Shown piece after piece: positions 31,929-41,030 of a DNA stretch of 64,000 bases (positions are counted from its first letter, which is position 1; every line of letters begins with the position of its first letter). The stretch spans positions 1 through 64,000 of the forward strand of contig NZ_NWVL01000020.1 in the NCBI RefSeq assembly GCF_002382885.1, read 5' to 3'. The notes beneath the pieces are model-generated. The model worked only from the letters and a program-made list of their open reading frames with translations. It had not been told where the DNA came from and made no database searches. Both the position numbers and the translations under genes were made by a program. This DNA is from Streptomyces sp. WZ.A104 (GTDB lineage Bacteria; Actinomycetota; Actinomycetes; Streptomycetales; Streptomycetaceae).

Positions 31929-32774
31929 ATGAGCGGGAGCAGCCCCGCCGCACGGTTGCAGCGGCTTTTCGAGGGCCACCGGCTCACGCCCACCCAGCGG
32001 CGCATCGCGCACTGCATGGTCCGCCGGGCCGCCGACGCGCCGTTCCTGTCCAGCGTCGAGCTGGCCGAGCTGGCGGGGGTCAGCCAGCCCTCCGTCACCC
32101 GCTTCGCCGTCGCGCTCGGCTTCGACGGCTACCCGGCGCTGCGCAGGCACCTGCGCGAGGTCGCCCCCGCCGACGCGGAGCCGGAGGACGCGGGAGACAC
32201 GTACAACGAGTACCAGCAGGCCGTCCGCGCCGAGATCGAGAACCTCCAGCACCTGTCCGACCTGCTCGCCGACCCCGCCCCCGTCGAGCGGGCGGGCCGA
32301 CTGCTGGCAGGGTCGCGGCCGCTGCCGGTGCTGGGGCTGCGCGCCGCGTCCTCACAGGCCCGCGGCTTCGGCTACTTCGCCGCCAAGGTGCACCCCGACG
32401 TCCGGGTGCTCGATGAGGGCGGCAGCATGCTCCTCGACCGGATCGACTCCGCCCGGCGGGCCGGGGCCACCGCCCTGATGTGCTTCGCGCTGCCTCGCCA
32501 CCCCAGGGAGTGCGTGGACGCGCTGGCGTACGCCAAGGACCAGGGGCTGGCCGTCGTGACGGTCGCCGACTCGGCCTTCGCGCCCGTCGCCAAACACAGC
32601 GATCTGCTGCTTCCGGCGGCCATCGGCTCCGGGCTCTCCTTCGACACCGTCTGCGCCCCGATGCTGCTGGGGCGGGTGCTGCTGGAGGCGATCTGCGACG
32701 AACTCCCCGAGGCCCAGGCGCGGCTTGAGGAGTTCGACGTACGGGCGGCGGCCCGCGGCCTGTTCGTGGAGTGA
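31929..32774 (+). CDS. MurR/RpiR family transcriptional regulator
   Basis: A 281-residue regulator. The ATG at 31929 is chosen for the standard N-terminus; no strong Shine-Dalgarno is seen. The N-terminal HTH_6 domain (about 1-80) includes 'LFEGHRLTPTQRRIAHCMV' and the recognition region 'SSVELAELAGVSQPSVTRF'. The C-terminal SIS domain (about 110-265) binds a sugar phosphate or related ligand ('VLGLRAASSQARGFGYFAAK', 'TALMCFALPRHPRECVDALAYAKDQG'). RpiR proteins often control neighbouring catabolic genes; here the hut cluster 4 kb away is a possible target, but nothing in the sequence proves it. Confidence 0.92.
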   Translation: MSGSSPAARLQRLFEGHRLTPTQRRIAHCMVRRAADAPFLSSVELAELAGVSQPSVTRFAVALGFDGYPALRRHLREVAPADAEPEDAGDTYNEYQQAVRAEIENLQHLSDLLADPAPVERAGRLLAGSRPLPVLGLRAASSQARGFGYFAAKVHPDVRVLDEGGSMLLDRIDSARRAGATALMCFALPRHPRECVDALAYAKDQGLAVVTVADSAFAPVAKHSDLLLPAAIGSGLSFDTVCAPMLLGRVLLEAICDELPEAQARLEEFDVRAAARGLFVE

Positions 32775-32803
32775 GCGGCCCCGCGATGGGCCCCTTCGCC
32801 GAT

Positions 32804-32833
32804 TCTCAGGCGTTCCTCTCTCAGGCATTCCTC
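32804..32833 (+). repeat. 15-bp tandem duplication downstream of rpiR-type gene
   Basis: TCTCAGGCGTTCCTC followed directly by TCTCAGGCATTCCTC (14 of 15 identical), 30 bases after the stop. Confidence 0.8.
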
Positions 32834-32912
32834 ATGTACGGCCGCTAACCTCCGCGCCCGGAACGACCGGCACAGGGTCGTCCGGCAGACAGGGAGCGAG
32901 AGGGGTACGCAG

Positions 32913-33482
32913 GTGGCGCGCGGAGGACAGTCGCTGGCGAGAGTGGCCGTGGCCGTACGGGCCGGGGCGGCGCCGCTGTGGTGGTCGGGTCTGGTGGCCG
33001 CGGCGGCGGGAGCGTTCGTACCCGGGCTGGCCGGGCGCCGGATCGGGCTGCTCGCCGGGGCCGCGCTCTTCCTGATCACCGCGGCCGTGGTGCTCGTGGC
33101 GCGCGGCGGGCGGTACGCGGAACTGGCGCGGGGCGCCTCCCGGGCCGGGCGCGGCGACTTCCTCCAGGACCGGGCCGTGACCGTACGGGCCTGGCGGCGC
33201 GGGCGCCGGTGGTGGCTGCTTGCCGCGTTCGTCGGGGCGGTCGCGTCCTCGTTCGCGCTGCCGGGGGCCGGCGGACTGCTGCTCGCGGGAGCGGGCGTGG
33301 GCCTCTGGCTGAAGGCCGTACGGATCGGGCAGCGGGAACGCGGCGAGGACGTCCTGTACTGGGTGCGCACCGACTGGGCCGGGCACGGCAGCCCGGTCGG
33401 CAAGCGGGTCAGGGCGCACCGGACGACGGGCCCGGTGGCGGGGGACGCCGCGCCGGGCGGGGCGCGGCGTCGCCGCCGGTGA
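32913..33482 (+). CDS. Hypothetical membrane protein, four TM segments
   Basis: A 189-residue GTG-start protein. Hydrophobic segments are at about 17-35 ('APLWWSGLVAAAAGAFVPG'), 40-60 ('IGLLAGAALFLITAAVVLVA'), 97-112 ('WWLLAAFVGAVASSFAL') and 115-130 ('AGGLLLAGAGVGLWL'). An arginine-rich cytoplasmic loop and a strongly basic tail follow. It looks like a streptomycete-specific membrane protein of unknown role. It converges on the Roadblock gene, with only 25 bases between stops. Confidence 0.82.
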   Translation: MARGGQSLARVAVAVRAGAAPLWWSGLVAAAAGAFVPGLAGRRIGLLAGAALFLITAAVVLVARGGRYAELARGASRAGRGDFLQDRAVTVRAWRRGRRWWLLAAFVGAVASSFALPGAGGLLLAGAGVGLWLKAVRIGQRERGEDVLYWVRTDWAGHGSPVGKRVRAHRTTGPVAGDAAPGGARRRRR

Positions 33483-33507
33483 GGCCGGAACCGCTGACGG
33501 ACCGAGG

Positions 33508-33882
33508 TCAGACCTCCAGGTCCGCCTCGATCTTCTTCAGCTGGTGACGGGCCATCGCCAGGTTGGCGCGGCCGGCGTCCAGCACCAGGTAGAGGAAGAG
33601 GCCGTTGTTGCCCCGGGTCTTGAGCAGCCGGATCAGGTGGTACTGGGTGCCCAGCGTGATGAGGATGTCCTCGATCTCGTCCTTGATGCCCAGGTGCTCC
33701 ATGGTGCGGAGCTTGGCGCGGACCACGTCGGTGTTGCCCGCGGCGGCGACTTCCAGGTTGAAGTCCTTGCCGCCGCCGAGCGTGCCCAGGGCCATCCCGC
33801 TCGTGTAGTCGACGAGGGCGACACCCGTGGTGCCCTCGATCGAGGTCATCGCTTCCTTCAGTGACGCTTCGGTGTTCGCCAT
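33508..33882 (-). CDS. Roadblock/LC7 domain protein (1 of 3)
   Basis: A 124-residue single-domain protein: 'SIEGTTGVALVDYTSGMALG', 'AAGNTDVVRAKLRTMEHLG', 'DEIEDILITLGTQYHLIRLL' and 'GNNGLFLYLVLDAGRANLAMAR' form the alpha-beta-alpha Roadblock fold. In conservons such proteins (CvnB) act with a Ras-like GTPase; none is present here. It has its own SD (AAAGGA) and is separated from the second Roadblock gene by 117 bases, so it may have its own promoter. The role is probably signalling at the membrane with an unlinked GTPase. Confidence 0.9.
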   Translation of the reverse strand: MANTEASLKEAMTSIEGTTGVALVDYTSGMALGTLGGGKDFNLEVAAAGNTDVVRAKLRTMEHLGIKDEIEDILITLGTQYHLIRLLKTRGNNGLFLYLVLDAGRANLAMARHQLKKIEADLEV

Positions 33883-33999
33883 GGAGGCTCGTTTCCTTTC
33901 CGTGGCCGGTCGCGGTGACCGGGTCCGTTTCTGTGTGAGTGGCGTGGGTTTCCGCGTGATGGCGTCAGTCCCGGTGGTCTTGGTGCTACGAGTGGGGGG

Positions 34000-34473
34000 C
34001 TACGTGGGGCGCTGCGGCAGGGCGCTGTTCGGGGCGCCGGCCGGGCGGGGCGGGGCGGTACGGGGTGCGGGGGCGGGGCGCTCGGCGCGTTCCAGGGCGG
34101 AGTCGACGAGTTCGCCGATGCGGGCGCCCGCGCGGCGGCCCTCCAGGTGGAGGCGGCCGACGTTGATGCGGTCCTCGGCCAGCAGGGTCAGGACGGCGGA
34201 GGAGCCCGCGGCGTAGGTCGCGATGTAGCCGCTGCCGCCGCGGACCAGCAGCTCCCGGAAGCCGCCCCGGCCGGTGGCGTCGGTCATCCGGATGGAGACG
34301 CCGAGGGCGGCGGCGGTGAGGGCGGCGACACCCTCCGCCTCGACGCCCGGGGTGTCGTGGGCCAGGACGAGCCCGTCGGTCGAGGCGGCCAGCGCCCCGG
34401 AGAGCAGGGGGACCCGGGCCCGTAACCGCTGGAGTTCGTCGAGGACATCCCGCACTTCGGCCTCGGGCACCAT
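34000..34473 (-). CDS. Roadblock/LC7 domain protein with a TTA codon (2 of 3)
   Basis: A 157-residue protein. The ATG ending at 34473 has GGGAGGAG upstream, so the longer frame to 35097 is wrong. The Roadblock domain is at about 5-125: 'VRDVLDELQRLRARVPLLSGAL', 'DGLVLAHDTPGVEAEGVAALTAA', 'FRELLVRGGSGYIATYAAGSSAVLTLLA' and 'NVGRLHLEGRRAGARIGELVD'. A Pro/Ala-rich tail follows. The Leu after QR, near residue 17, is encoded by TTA (plus-strand TAA at 34423-34425). Translation would therefore need bldA, which lies in the same window, and be restricted to late growth. It follows the DUF4388-like gene by 38 bases. Confidence 0.9.
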   Translation of the reverse strand: MVPEAEVRDVLDELQRLRARVPLLSGALAASTDGLVLAHDTPGVEAEGVAALTAAALGVSIRMTDATGRGGFRELLVRGGSGYIATYAAGSSAVLTLLAEDRINVGRLHLEGRRAGARIGELVDSALERAERPAPAPRTAPPRPAGAPNSALPQRPT

Positions 34474-34511
34474 CAGCTGTCTCCTCCCGGCACGCTGTCT
34501 GAGCGCGCGTA

Positions 34512-35405
34512 TCACAGGGCCTCCAATGCGTCTCGGAGTCGGCGCAGCAGGGCGATATCGGGGTCGGCCGTCACCTCGGGGAGCGTGATCCGGCCGGGTG
34601 CGGTGGCGCCGGGCGGCGGCTGCGAGCGGACCGCCGCCACCAGACCGGCCGCGGCGAGCCGACGCAGGTCGACCAGGATGTGGAACGCCGAACGGCCCAG
34701 CGCCTGGGCGATGTCCGAGGTGGTGCGCACCCCGTCGGCCAGCTCCAGGACGCGGCGCTGCCGGGCCGGGACCGGGGCATCGGCGAGATGAGCCGCCGTC
34801 CGGACCAGCGGCGCGCTGTCGCAGGCGGCGTCCGGCCAGATCCGGTCCAGGAACTCCCGTCTGCGCAGCGTCTCGCGCTCCACGGCGGCCACCGGGACCG
34901 GCCGCACCGGGCCGATCCAGTGCGAGACCCCGTAACGGAACCGGGCGGGCGTACCGGTCGGGGCGAGCGCGAAGAACGCGGCGTCGTACAGCGCGCCCAG
35001 ATGGCACAGCTCCAGCGCGCCGCCCGGCACGTGACCGCTGTCCACCAGATAGCGGCCGACCCGGCGTCCCGCCCCCGCCTGGGCCACGGCGTCCCACCAG
35101 CCCTCGTGCCGCAGCGTCCCGCCGGTGGTGAGCAGCACGTCGATGCCGGGGGTGGCCGGGCTCTCGGCGTGCACCACCTGGCCATCGGCCAGATAGAGCG
35201 TGCCGTGGTCGCGCATCAGGGCGCCGGTGGCACGCTCGGCGGCCAGGCGCTGGAGCATCGGGGAGAGGACCGGGAGCCGGTCCGGGGCCGATGCCTCCGA
35301 CTGTGCGCCGGAGCGAGTGCCGGAGGAGGTGCCGGAGCGAGCACCCGGCCCTGTGCCGGGGTGTGCGTCAGGTTGTGCGCCGGGGGCGGCGGCTATCGTG
35401 CTCAT
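34512..35405 (-). CDS. DUF4388-like (PATAN) protein with C-terminal winged helix
   Basis: A 297-residue protein. A low-complexity N-terminus (about 1-42, 'GTGPGARSGTSSGTRSG') is followed by a PATAN/DUF4388-type domain (about 48-130): 'LQRLAAERATGALMRDHGTLYLADGQVVHAES' and 'GALELCHLGALYDAAFFALA'. The C-terminal part (about 215-265, 'QRRVLELADGVRTTSDIAQALG' and 'AFHILVDLRRLAAAGLVAAV') reads as a winged helix. This pairing occurs in two-component-like or gliding/signalling operons with Roadblock proteins. Its ATG overlaps the upstream Roadblock stop (ATGA), so the two are coupled. Confidence 0.85.
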   Translation of the reverse strand: MSTIAAAPGAQPDAHPGTGPGARSGTSSGTRSGAQSEASAPDRLPVLSPMLQRLAAERATGALMRDHGTLYLADGQVVHAESPATPGIDVLLTTGGTLRHEGWWDAVAQAGAGRRVGRYLVDSGHVPGGALELCHLGALYDAAFFALAPTGTPARFRYGVSHWIGPVRPVPVAAVERETLRRREFLDRIWPDAACDSAPLVRTAAHLADAPVPARQRRVLELADGVRTTSDIAQALGRSAFHILVDLRRLAAAGLVAAVRSQPPPGATAPGRITLPEVTADPDIALLRRLRDALEAL

Positions 35406-35815
35406 GCCAGTACCAGCCGTTCGGCCAGCTCACCCAGGCGCAGCCGGGCGAAGGCGAGGTTGCCCTCGGAGCGGTCCAGCCACAGATGAAGGAAGACGCT
35501 GCTGTCGAAGGCCGTCTCGACGAAACGGAGCATGTGGTACCCGTCGTGGGTGGTGACGATGACGTCCTCGACGGGGGTGCTCGGCGCTTCCTTGGGGCGT
35601 TCGGTGCCGCCCCCGGTCGACAGGCGGGCGAAGGCGGGCTGTTCGGCGGTCATCCGGGCGACTTCCGCCGTCTCGGCCGCCGTCGCCTCGTGGTCGCCGT
35701 TGGGGGATTCCCCGATGGTGCCGAGGGCGAGACCGCTCGTCCAGTCGACCACCGAGGCGCCCCGGGCACCGGGCAGCCTCATGACTTCGAGCAGGCACTC
35801 GTCGATTCCGGGCAC
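35402..35815 (-). CDS. Roadblock/LC7-like protein (3 of 3)
   Basis: A 137-residue protein, first gene of the leftward cluster. 'RGASVVDWTSGLALGTIGES', 'TAEVARMTAEQPAFARL', 'VEDVIVTTHDGYHMLRFVE' and 'SVFLHLWLDRSEGNLAFARL' keep the Roadblock order and closely parallel the 33508 gene, so the two are paralogues. The stop overlaps the next start by 4 bases. Upstream (35816-35973) is the likely promoter of the cluster; I see no gene there. Confidence 0.88.
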   Translation of the reverse strand: MPGIDECLLEVMRLPGARGASVVDWTSGLALGTIGESPNGDHEATAAETAEVARMTAEQPAFARLSTGGGTERPKEAPSTPVEDVIVTTHDGYHMLRFVETAFDSSVFLHLWLDRSEGNLAFARLRLGELAERLVLA

Positions 35816-35973
35816 GCGGATTTCCCCTCCCGACCTGGCGTACGGCTGTAACGCAGAGGCTACGCATCGTGCTCACGGCGGGTGGGGGTTCTGGCATTTT
35901 CCTTTGGTACATGCGTTCCAGGGTGTAAAGGAGCGGCTTGAATGCGGCGGTCCAGGCGGAGGGTGAGGCTCCG

Positions 35974-36612
35974 TCAGGTAAGCGCGGGGCCGGACTTCCC
36001 GCGGGCCGTCAGCACTGCCTTGTCGGCCGCCCGCAGCCCGATCCCGGCGAGCAGCAGGACGCCGACGTGTACGTACACGCCGGATCTCTGGTTGGTGAGC
36101 GGGCTCGCCAGGGTCGGCGAGGTGAGCGCGCCGAGCGCGGGTCGGGCGGTCGGTGTACGGAAGTGGCGGTGGTCCGTCCGGTCTCCGCGCAGCACCAGCA
36201 CGGCGATGTTGACCACGACGGGGACACACGCCAGCAGGAAGGAGGTGGCCTCGCCGAGCCCCTCGATCCCGCCTGTGGAGACCAGGCCGATCGTCAGGGC
36301 GGAGACGAAGGCGATCCCGGCCCGGGGGGTGCGGCGGCGGGTCGGCGCCTTGCGCAGGGCGGGCGGCAGGATGTCTTCGTCGGCCATGCCGTAGCAGAGC
36401 CGCGAGGCCATCGTGATGGTGACCAGGGCCGGGTTGGCGACAGCGGACAGGGCGATCGGCGCGAAGAGTTTCGGCGGAAAATCGACGCCGCCCGACTTCA
36501 CCGCTTCCAGCGGCGATCCGCCCTCGCCCTCGGGCGCCGGGCGGTTGTGGGGGTGTGTGTCGGCAGTGCTCACCGGTGCTTCCGGTGCCGCCGCCGGGTG
36601 GGTAGGGAACAC
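35974..36612 (-). pseudogene. Truncated amino acid permease (APC family), C-terminal half only
   Basis: From about residue 33, the frame matches the second half of an APC transporter: '[37 protein letters not shown]', then '[19 protein letters not shown]', '[18 protein letters not shown]' and three further TM helices. A full family member has about 450-490 residues and 12 helices; this has about 180 recognisable residues. The first 32 residues are unrelated. The 5' half seems to have been lost, with the break just beside the hutU promoter. It may once have been a histidine or urocanate permease of the hut locus, but that is speculation. Confidence 0.72.
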
Positions 36613-36643
36613 GCCTTCCCCGTCGCGGCGCGAACCGCACCTG

Positions 36644-36688
36644 TTGACTACGACTATTCAGGGCATCAGGATGTGAATAGATATTCAC
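36644..36688 (+). promoter_or_regulatory. hutU promoter with palindromic operator
   Basis: TTGACT (36644-36649), a 17-base spacer and CAGGAT (36667-36672) resemble a HrdB-type promoter. Immediately downstream lies the perfect palindrome GTGAATAGATATTCAC (36673-36688), over the expected transcription start. A further half-site CTATTCA lies at 36654-36660, between -35 and -10. This looks like a repressor site controlling the hut operon. GAGGAGG precedes the start codon. Confidence 0.72.
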
Positions 36689-36708
36689 CGTCGCGAGGAG
36701 GCACCGCC

Positions 36709-38367
36709 ATGTCAGGACCCCGCCCCGTACGAGCGCCGCGCGGCAGCGTTCTCAGCACCCTGGGATGGCAGCAGGAAGCCGCCCTGCGCATGCTGCAGAA
36801 CAACCTGGACCCCGAGGTCGCCGAGCACCCCGACAAGCTCGTCGTCTACGGCGGCACGGGCAAGGCGGCACGCGACTGGCGCTCGTTCGACGCGATGGTC
36901 CGCACGCTGGAGACCCTCAAGCAGGACGAGACGATGCTCGTCCAGTCCGGGCGGCCCGTCGGCGTCATGCAGACCCACGAATGGGCGCCCCGCGTCCTCA
37001 TCGCCAACTCCAACCTGGTCGGCGACTGGGCCAACTGGGAGGAATTCCGCCGTCTGGAGGCCCTCGGGCTCACCATGTACGGCCAGATGACCGCCGGGTC
37101 CTGGATCTACATCGGCACCCAGGGCATCCTCCAGGGCACCTACGAGACCTTCGCCGCCGTCGCCGCGAAGAAGTTCGGCGGCACGCTCGCGGGGACCATC
37201 ACGCTGACGGCCGGACTCGGTGGCATGGGCGGCGCCCAGCCGCTCGCCGTCACTATGAACGACGGCGTCGCCATCTGCATCGACGTCGACCCGCGTGCCA
37301 TCGAGCGCCGCATCGAACACCGCTACCTGGACGTCAAGGCCGACAGCCTGGAGCACGCCCTCCAGCTCGCCGTCGAGGCCCGCGACGCCCGCCGCCCCCT
37401 CTCCATCGGCCTCCTCGGCAACGCGGCGGAGCTGCTGCCCCGGATGCTCGCCGAGGGCGCGCCCATCGACATCGTCACCGACCAGACCAGCGCCCACGAC
37501 CCGCTGGCCTACCTCCCGCTCGGCGTCGACTTCGACGACATGGCCGACCTCGCCACCGAGAAGCCCGCCGACTTCACCCAGCGTGCCCGCGAGTCGATGG
37601 CCCGCCACGTCGAGGCCATGGTCGGCTTCATGGACGCCGGGGCCGAGGTCTTCGACTACGGCAACTCCATCCGCGGCGAGGCCCAGCTCGCCGGGTACGA
37701 CCGCGCCTTCGACTTCCCCGGCTTCGTCCCCGCCTACATCCGCCCCCTCTTCTGCGAGGGCAAGGGACCCTTCCGCTGGGCCGCCCTGTCCGGCGAGGCG
37801 TCCGACATCCACAAGACCGACAAGGCGATGCTGGAGCTCTTCCCGGAGAACGAGTCCCTGCACCGCTGGATCAAGATGGCCGGCGAGCGCGTCCACTTCC
37901 AGGGCCTGCCCGCCCGCATCTGCTGGCTCGGCTACGGCGAGCGCGACAAGGCCGGCGAGCGCTTCAACGACATGGTCGCTAGCGGCGAACTGGCCGCCCC
38001 GCTGGCCATCGGCCGCGACCACCTGGACTGCGGCTCGGTCGCCTCCCCGTACCGTGAGACCGAGGCCATGCTCGACGGCTCCGACGCCATCGCCGACTGG
38101 CCGCTGCTCAATGCCATGGTCAACGTGGCCTCCGGCGCCTCCTGGGTCTCCCTCCACCACGGCGGTGGCGTCGGCATGGGCCGCTCCATCCATGCGGGCC
38201 AGGTCTCCGTCGCCGACGGCACGAAGCTCGCGGGCGAGAAGATCCGCCGCGTCCTGACGAACGACCCCGGCATGGGAGTCATCCGCCACGTCGACGCGGG
38301 CTACGACATCGCGGAGTCCGTCGCCACGGACAAGGGCGTTCGCGTACCGATGGCGGAGGGCAACTGA
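36709..38367 (+). CDS. hutU: Urocanate hydratase
   Basis: A 552-residue NAD+-dependent enzyme converting urocanate to imidazolonepropionate, step two of histidine degradation. The ATG at 36709 has GAGGAGG; the frame from 35938 is far too long. Conserved runs seen: '[21 protein letters not shown]', '[21 protein letters not shown]', '[18 protein letters not shown]' (NAD-binding) and '[13 protein letters not shown]' (Cys-region equivalent), then '[15 protein letters not shown]'. Its stop shares a base with the next start (TGATG), so an operon of four genes runs to hutI. hutH is not in the window. Confidence 0.97.
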   Translation: MSGPRPVRAPRGSVLSTLGWQQEAALRMLQNNLDPEVAEHPDKLVVYGGTGKAARDWRSFDAMVRTLETLKQDETMLVQSGRPVGVMQTHEWAPRVLIANSNLVGDWANWEEFRRLEALGLTMYGQMTAGSWIYIGTQGILQGTYETFAAVAAKKFGGTLAGTITLTAGLGGMGGAQPLAVTMNDGVAICIDVDPRAIERRIEHRYLDVKADSLEHALQLAVEARDARRPLSIGLLGNAAELLPRMLAEGAPIDIVTDQTSAHDPLAYLPLGVDFDDMADLATEKPADFTQRARESMARHVEAMVGFMDAGAEVFDYGNSIRGEAQLAGYDRAFDFPGFVPAYIRPLFCEGKGPFRWAALSGEASDIHKTDKAMLELFPENESLHRWIKMAGERVHFQGLPARICWLGYGERDKAGERFNDMVASGELAAPLAIGRDHLDCGSVASPYRETEAMLDGSDAIADWPLLNAMVNVASGASWVSLHHGGGVGMGRSIHAGQVSVADGTKLAGEKIRRVLTNDPGMGVIRHVDAGYDIAESVATDKGVRVPMAEGN

Positions 38368-39650
38368 TGCCCGCGGGCGCATCCGCCACCCCACCCGATG
38401 CGGGGTCGCAGCAGTGGAGCGCGGGTGACTCCTTCCTCTCGATGTGGCGCGAGCTGGCTCCCGTCGGGCGCCACCCCGACAGCGGCGGCTACCGGCGTTA
38501 CGCCTGGTCGGCGGCGGACCTCGACTGCCGGGCCTGGTTCCGCGCGCAGGCCGAGGCGCGCGGGCTCGTCCACGAGACCGACCGCAACGGCAACCAGTGG
38601 GCCTGGCTCGGCGACCCCCTGGCCGGGGACGCCGTCGTCACCGGCTCCCACCTGGACTCCGTCCCGGACGGCGGGGCCTTCGACGGACCGCTCGGCGTGG
38701 TCTCCTCCTTCGCCGCGCTCGATGAACTCCGCCGCAGGCGAGTGGAGTTCACCCGGCCGCTGGCCATCACCAACTTCGGTGACGAGGAGGGCGCCCGCTT
38801 CGGTCTGGCCTGCGTCGGGTCCCGGCTCGCCGCCGGGCAGCTCGCCGTCGCCGACGCCCGCCGTCTCCGCGACGCGGACGGGATCACCCTGCCCGCCGCC
38901 ATGGAGAGCGCCGGATACGACCCCGAGGCCATCGGCCCCGACCCGGAACGGCTCGCCCGGATCGGCGCGTTCGTCGAACTCCACGTCGAGCAGGGCCGGG
39001 CCCTCGACCTCACCGGCGACCCCGTCGGCATCGCCTCGGCCATCTGGCCGCACGGCCGCTGGCGGTTCGACTTCCGGGGCGAGGCGAACCACGCGGGCAC
39101 CACCCGCCTCGCCGACCGCCGCGACCCTATGCTCACGTACGCCGAGACCGTGCTCGCCGCCCGCCGCGAGGCCGAACTGACCGGTGCGCTCGCCACCTTC
39201 GGCAAGATCGCGGTCGAGCCCAACGGCGTCAACGCCATCCCCTCCCTCGTACGCGGCTGGCTCGACTCCCGCGCCGCCGACCAGGCCACCCTGGACGCCG
39301 TCGTCACCGGCATCGAGCGCGCCGCCCGGGAGCACGCCGAGCGGGCCGGGATCGATCTCGACGTCGTACGGGAGTCCTTCACGCCCGTGGTCGAGTTCGA
39401 GCACGCCCTGCGCGACGAACTGGGCAAGATCCTGGAGGGCACCGGCGACACGGGCCGGCCCGTACCCGTCCTCGGCACCGGCGCGGGCCACGATGCGGGT
39501 ATTTTGTCCGCTTCGGTGCCCACCGCCATGCTCTTCGTGCGCAACCCCACCGGAATCTCGCACTCACCTGCCGAGCACGCAGCCGAGGACGACTGCACAG
39601 CCGGGGTGGAGGCGCTCGCCGACGTACTGGAAGGTCTCGCGTGCAGCTGA
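38367..39650 (+). CDS. M20-family amidohydrolase (annotated-type allantoate amidohydrolase) in hut operon
   Basis: A 427-residue di-metal hydrolase of the M20/AtzC-like family. Metal ligands are seen: His in 'TGSHLDSVPDGGAFDGPLG' (about residue 92), the Glu pair in 'NFGDEEGARFGLACVGS' (about 136), His in 'FVELHVEQGRALD' (about 208) and the late 'GTGAGHDAGILSA'. Family members split allantoate, N-carbamoyl or N-formyl compounds. Lying between hutU and hutF in a pathway that makes N-formylglutamate, it may supply the HutG step (N-formylglutamate deformylation). The start overlaps the hutU stop. The true substrate is unproven. Confidence 0.9.
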   Translation: MPAGASATPPDAGSQQWSAGDSFLSMWRELAPVGRHPDSGGYRRYAWSAADLDCRAWFRAQAEARGLVHETDRNGNQWAWLGDPLAGDAVVTGSHLDSVPDGGAFDGPLGVVSSFAALDELRRRRVEFTRPLAITNFGDEEGARFGLACVGSRLAAGQLAVADARRLRDADGITLPAAMESAGYDPEAIGPDPERLARIGAFVELHVEQGRALDLTGDPVGIASAIWPHGRWRFDFRGEANHAGTTRLADRRDPMLTYAETVLAARREAELTGALATFGKIAVEPNGVNAIPSLVRGWLDSRAADQATLDAVVTGIERAAREHAERAGIDLDVVRESFTPVVEFEHALRDELGKILEGTGDTGRPVPVLGTGAGHDAGILSASVPTAMLFVRNPTGISHSPAEHAAEDDCTAGVEALADVLEGLACS

Positions 39651-41008
39651 CGAATCGGGCCGGGGGCGCGCCCGTCACCGCGACGTACTGGATGGACCAC
39701 GCCTGGCTCGGCAACCAGGTCGAGCCGGGCGTCACCCTGGACGTCGCGGGCGGCCGCATCGCCGGGATCAGGACCGGGGACGGGACACCGCCGCCCGGCG
39801 CGACCGTCCTGCGCGGTCTGACCCTCCCCGGCCTCGCCAACGCCCACTCCCACGCCTTCCACCGGGCCCTGCGCGCCACCGTCCAGGTGGGCTCGGGCAC
39901 CTTCTGGACCTGGCGCGAGCTCATGTACCGGACGGCCTCCCGGCTCACCCCGGACACCTACTTCGACCTCGCCCGTGCCACGTACGCCGAAATGGCCCTG
40001 GCCGGCATCACCTCCGTCGGCGAATTCCACTATCTGCACCACGCGCCCGGCGGCACGCCCTACGCCAACCCGAACGCCATGGGCGAGGCGCTGATCGCGG
40101 CCGCCGCCGAGGCGGGCATCCGGATCACCCTGCTGGACACCGCCTATCTCGCTGCCGGATTCGGCGAACAGCCCAACCGGCACCAGCTGCGCTTCTCCGA
40201 CACGACCGCCGAGGCGTGGGCCGAGCGAGCCTCGCTTCTCAAGGGCGACGACCACACCCTGATCGGCGCGGCCATCCACTCCGTCCGCGCGGTCCCGGCG
40301 GACCAGCTGGCCACCGTCGCACGGTGGGCCGAGGAGCGTGGCGCCCCTCTCCACGTCCATCTCTCCGAGCAGACCGCGGAGAACGACGCCTGCCGGGCCG
40401 CTCACGGCCGCACCCCCACCCGGCTGCTGGCCGACCACGGAGTCCTCGGCCCGCGCACCACGGGCATCCACAACACGCATCTGACGGAGGAGGACATCGC
40501 TCTGCTCGGCTCCTCCACCACCGGCACCTGCATGTGCCCCACCACCGAACGCGACCTGGCCGACGGCATCGGCCCCGCCGTCGCCCTCCAGCAGGCGGGC
40601 TCGCCGCTCTCGCTGGGCAGCGACAGCCACGCCGTGATCGACCTCTTCGAAGAAGCGCGGGCGATGGAGCTCAACGAGCGTCTGCGCACCCACATCCGGG
40701 GTCACTGGACGGCCGCCGCCCTGCTCCGGGCCGCCTCCGCCGACGGGCACGCCGCACTCGGCCGCCCCGAGGCAGGCGTCCTGGAACCGGGCGCCCCGGC
40801 CGATCTGACGACCGTCGCCCTGGACTCCGTCAGAACGGCCGGAGCCGTGTCCCGGCTGGCAGCGGAGACCGCCGTATTCGCCGCCTCCGCCGCTGATGTG
40901 CGGCACACAGTCGTGGCGGGGCGGCACATCGTCCGGGACGGCAGGCACACGAGGATCGAGGATGTGCCCCGAGCGCTCGCGACAGCCGTGGCCGCCCTGC
41001 ACGGCTGA
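39641..41008 (+). CDS. hutF: Formimidoylglutamate deiminase (HutF)
   Basis: A 455-residue amidohydrolase-superfamily enzyme that releases ammonia from N-formimidoyl-glutamate, giving N-formylglutamate. GTG at 39641 has GAAGG upstream and overlaps the previous stop by 10 bases. Metal-site motifs are seen: '[18 protein letters not shown]' (HxH), the Lys/His strand '[20 protein letters not shown]', '[17 protein letters not shown]' and '[23 protein letters not shown]' (catalytic Asp). The HutF domain is full-length. Presence of HutF means this organism uses the five-step route to glutamate, formate and ammonia. Confidence 0.94.
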   Translation: MQLTNRAGGAPVTATYWMDHAWLGNQVEPGVTLDVAGGRIAGIRTGDGTPPPGATVLRGLTLPGLANAHSHAFHRALRATVQVGSGTFWTWRELMYRTASRLTPDTYFDLARATYAEMALAGITSVGEFHYLHHAPGGTPYANPNAMGEALIAAAAEAGIRITLLDTAYLAAGFGEQPNRHQLRFSDTTAEAWAERASLLKGDDHTLIGAAIHSVRAVPADQLATVARWAEERGAPLHVHLSEQTAENDACRAAHGRTPTRLLADHGVLGPRTTGIHNTHLTEEDIALLGSSTTGTCMCPTTERDLADGIGPAVALQQAGSPLSLGSDSHAVIDLFEEARAMELNERLRTHIRGHWTAAALLRAASADGHAALGRPEAGVLEPGAPADLTTVALDSVRTAGAVSRLAAETAVFAASAADVRHTVVAGRHIVRDGRHTRIEDVPRALATAVAALHG

Positions 41009-41030
41009 CCACGGGCCGCTGAGCGAGAGC

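Noticed and set aside
31589..32416. 275-codon plus-strand frame upstream of and overlapping the RpiR gene
   Set aside because: Different frame from the clear HTH/SIS protein; Arg/Pro/Ala-rich shadow.
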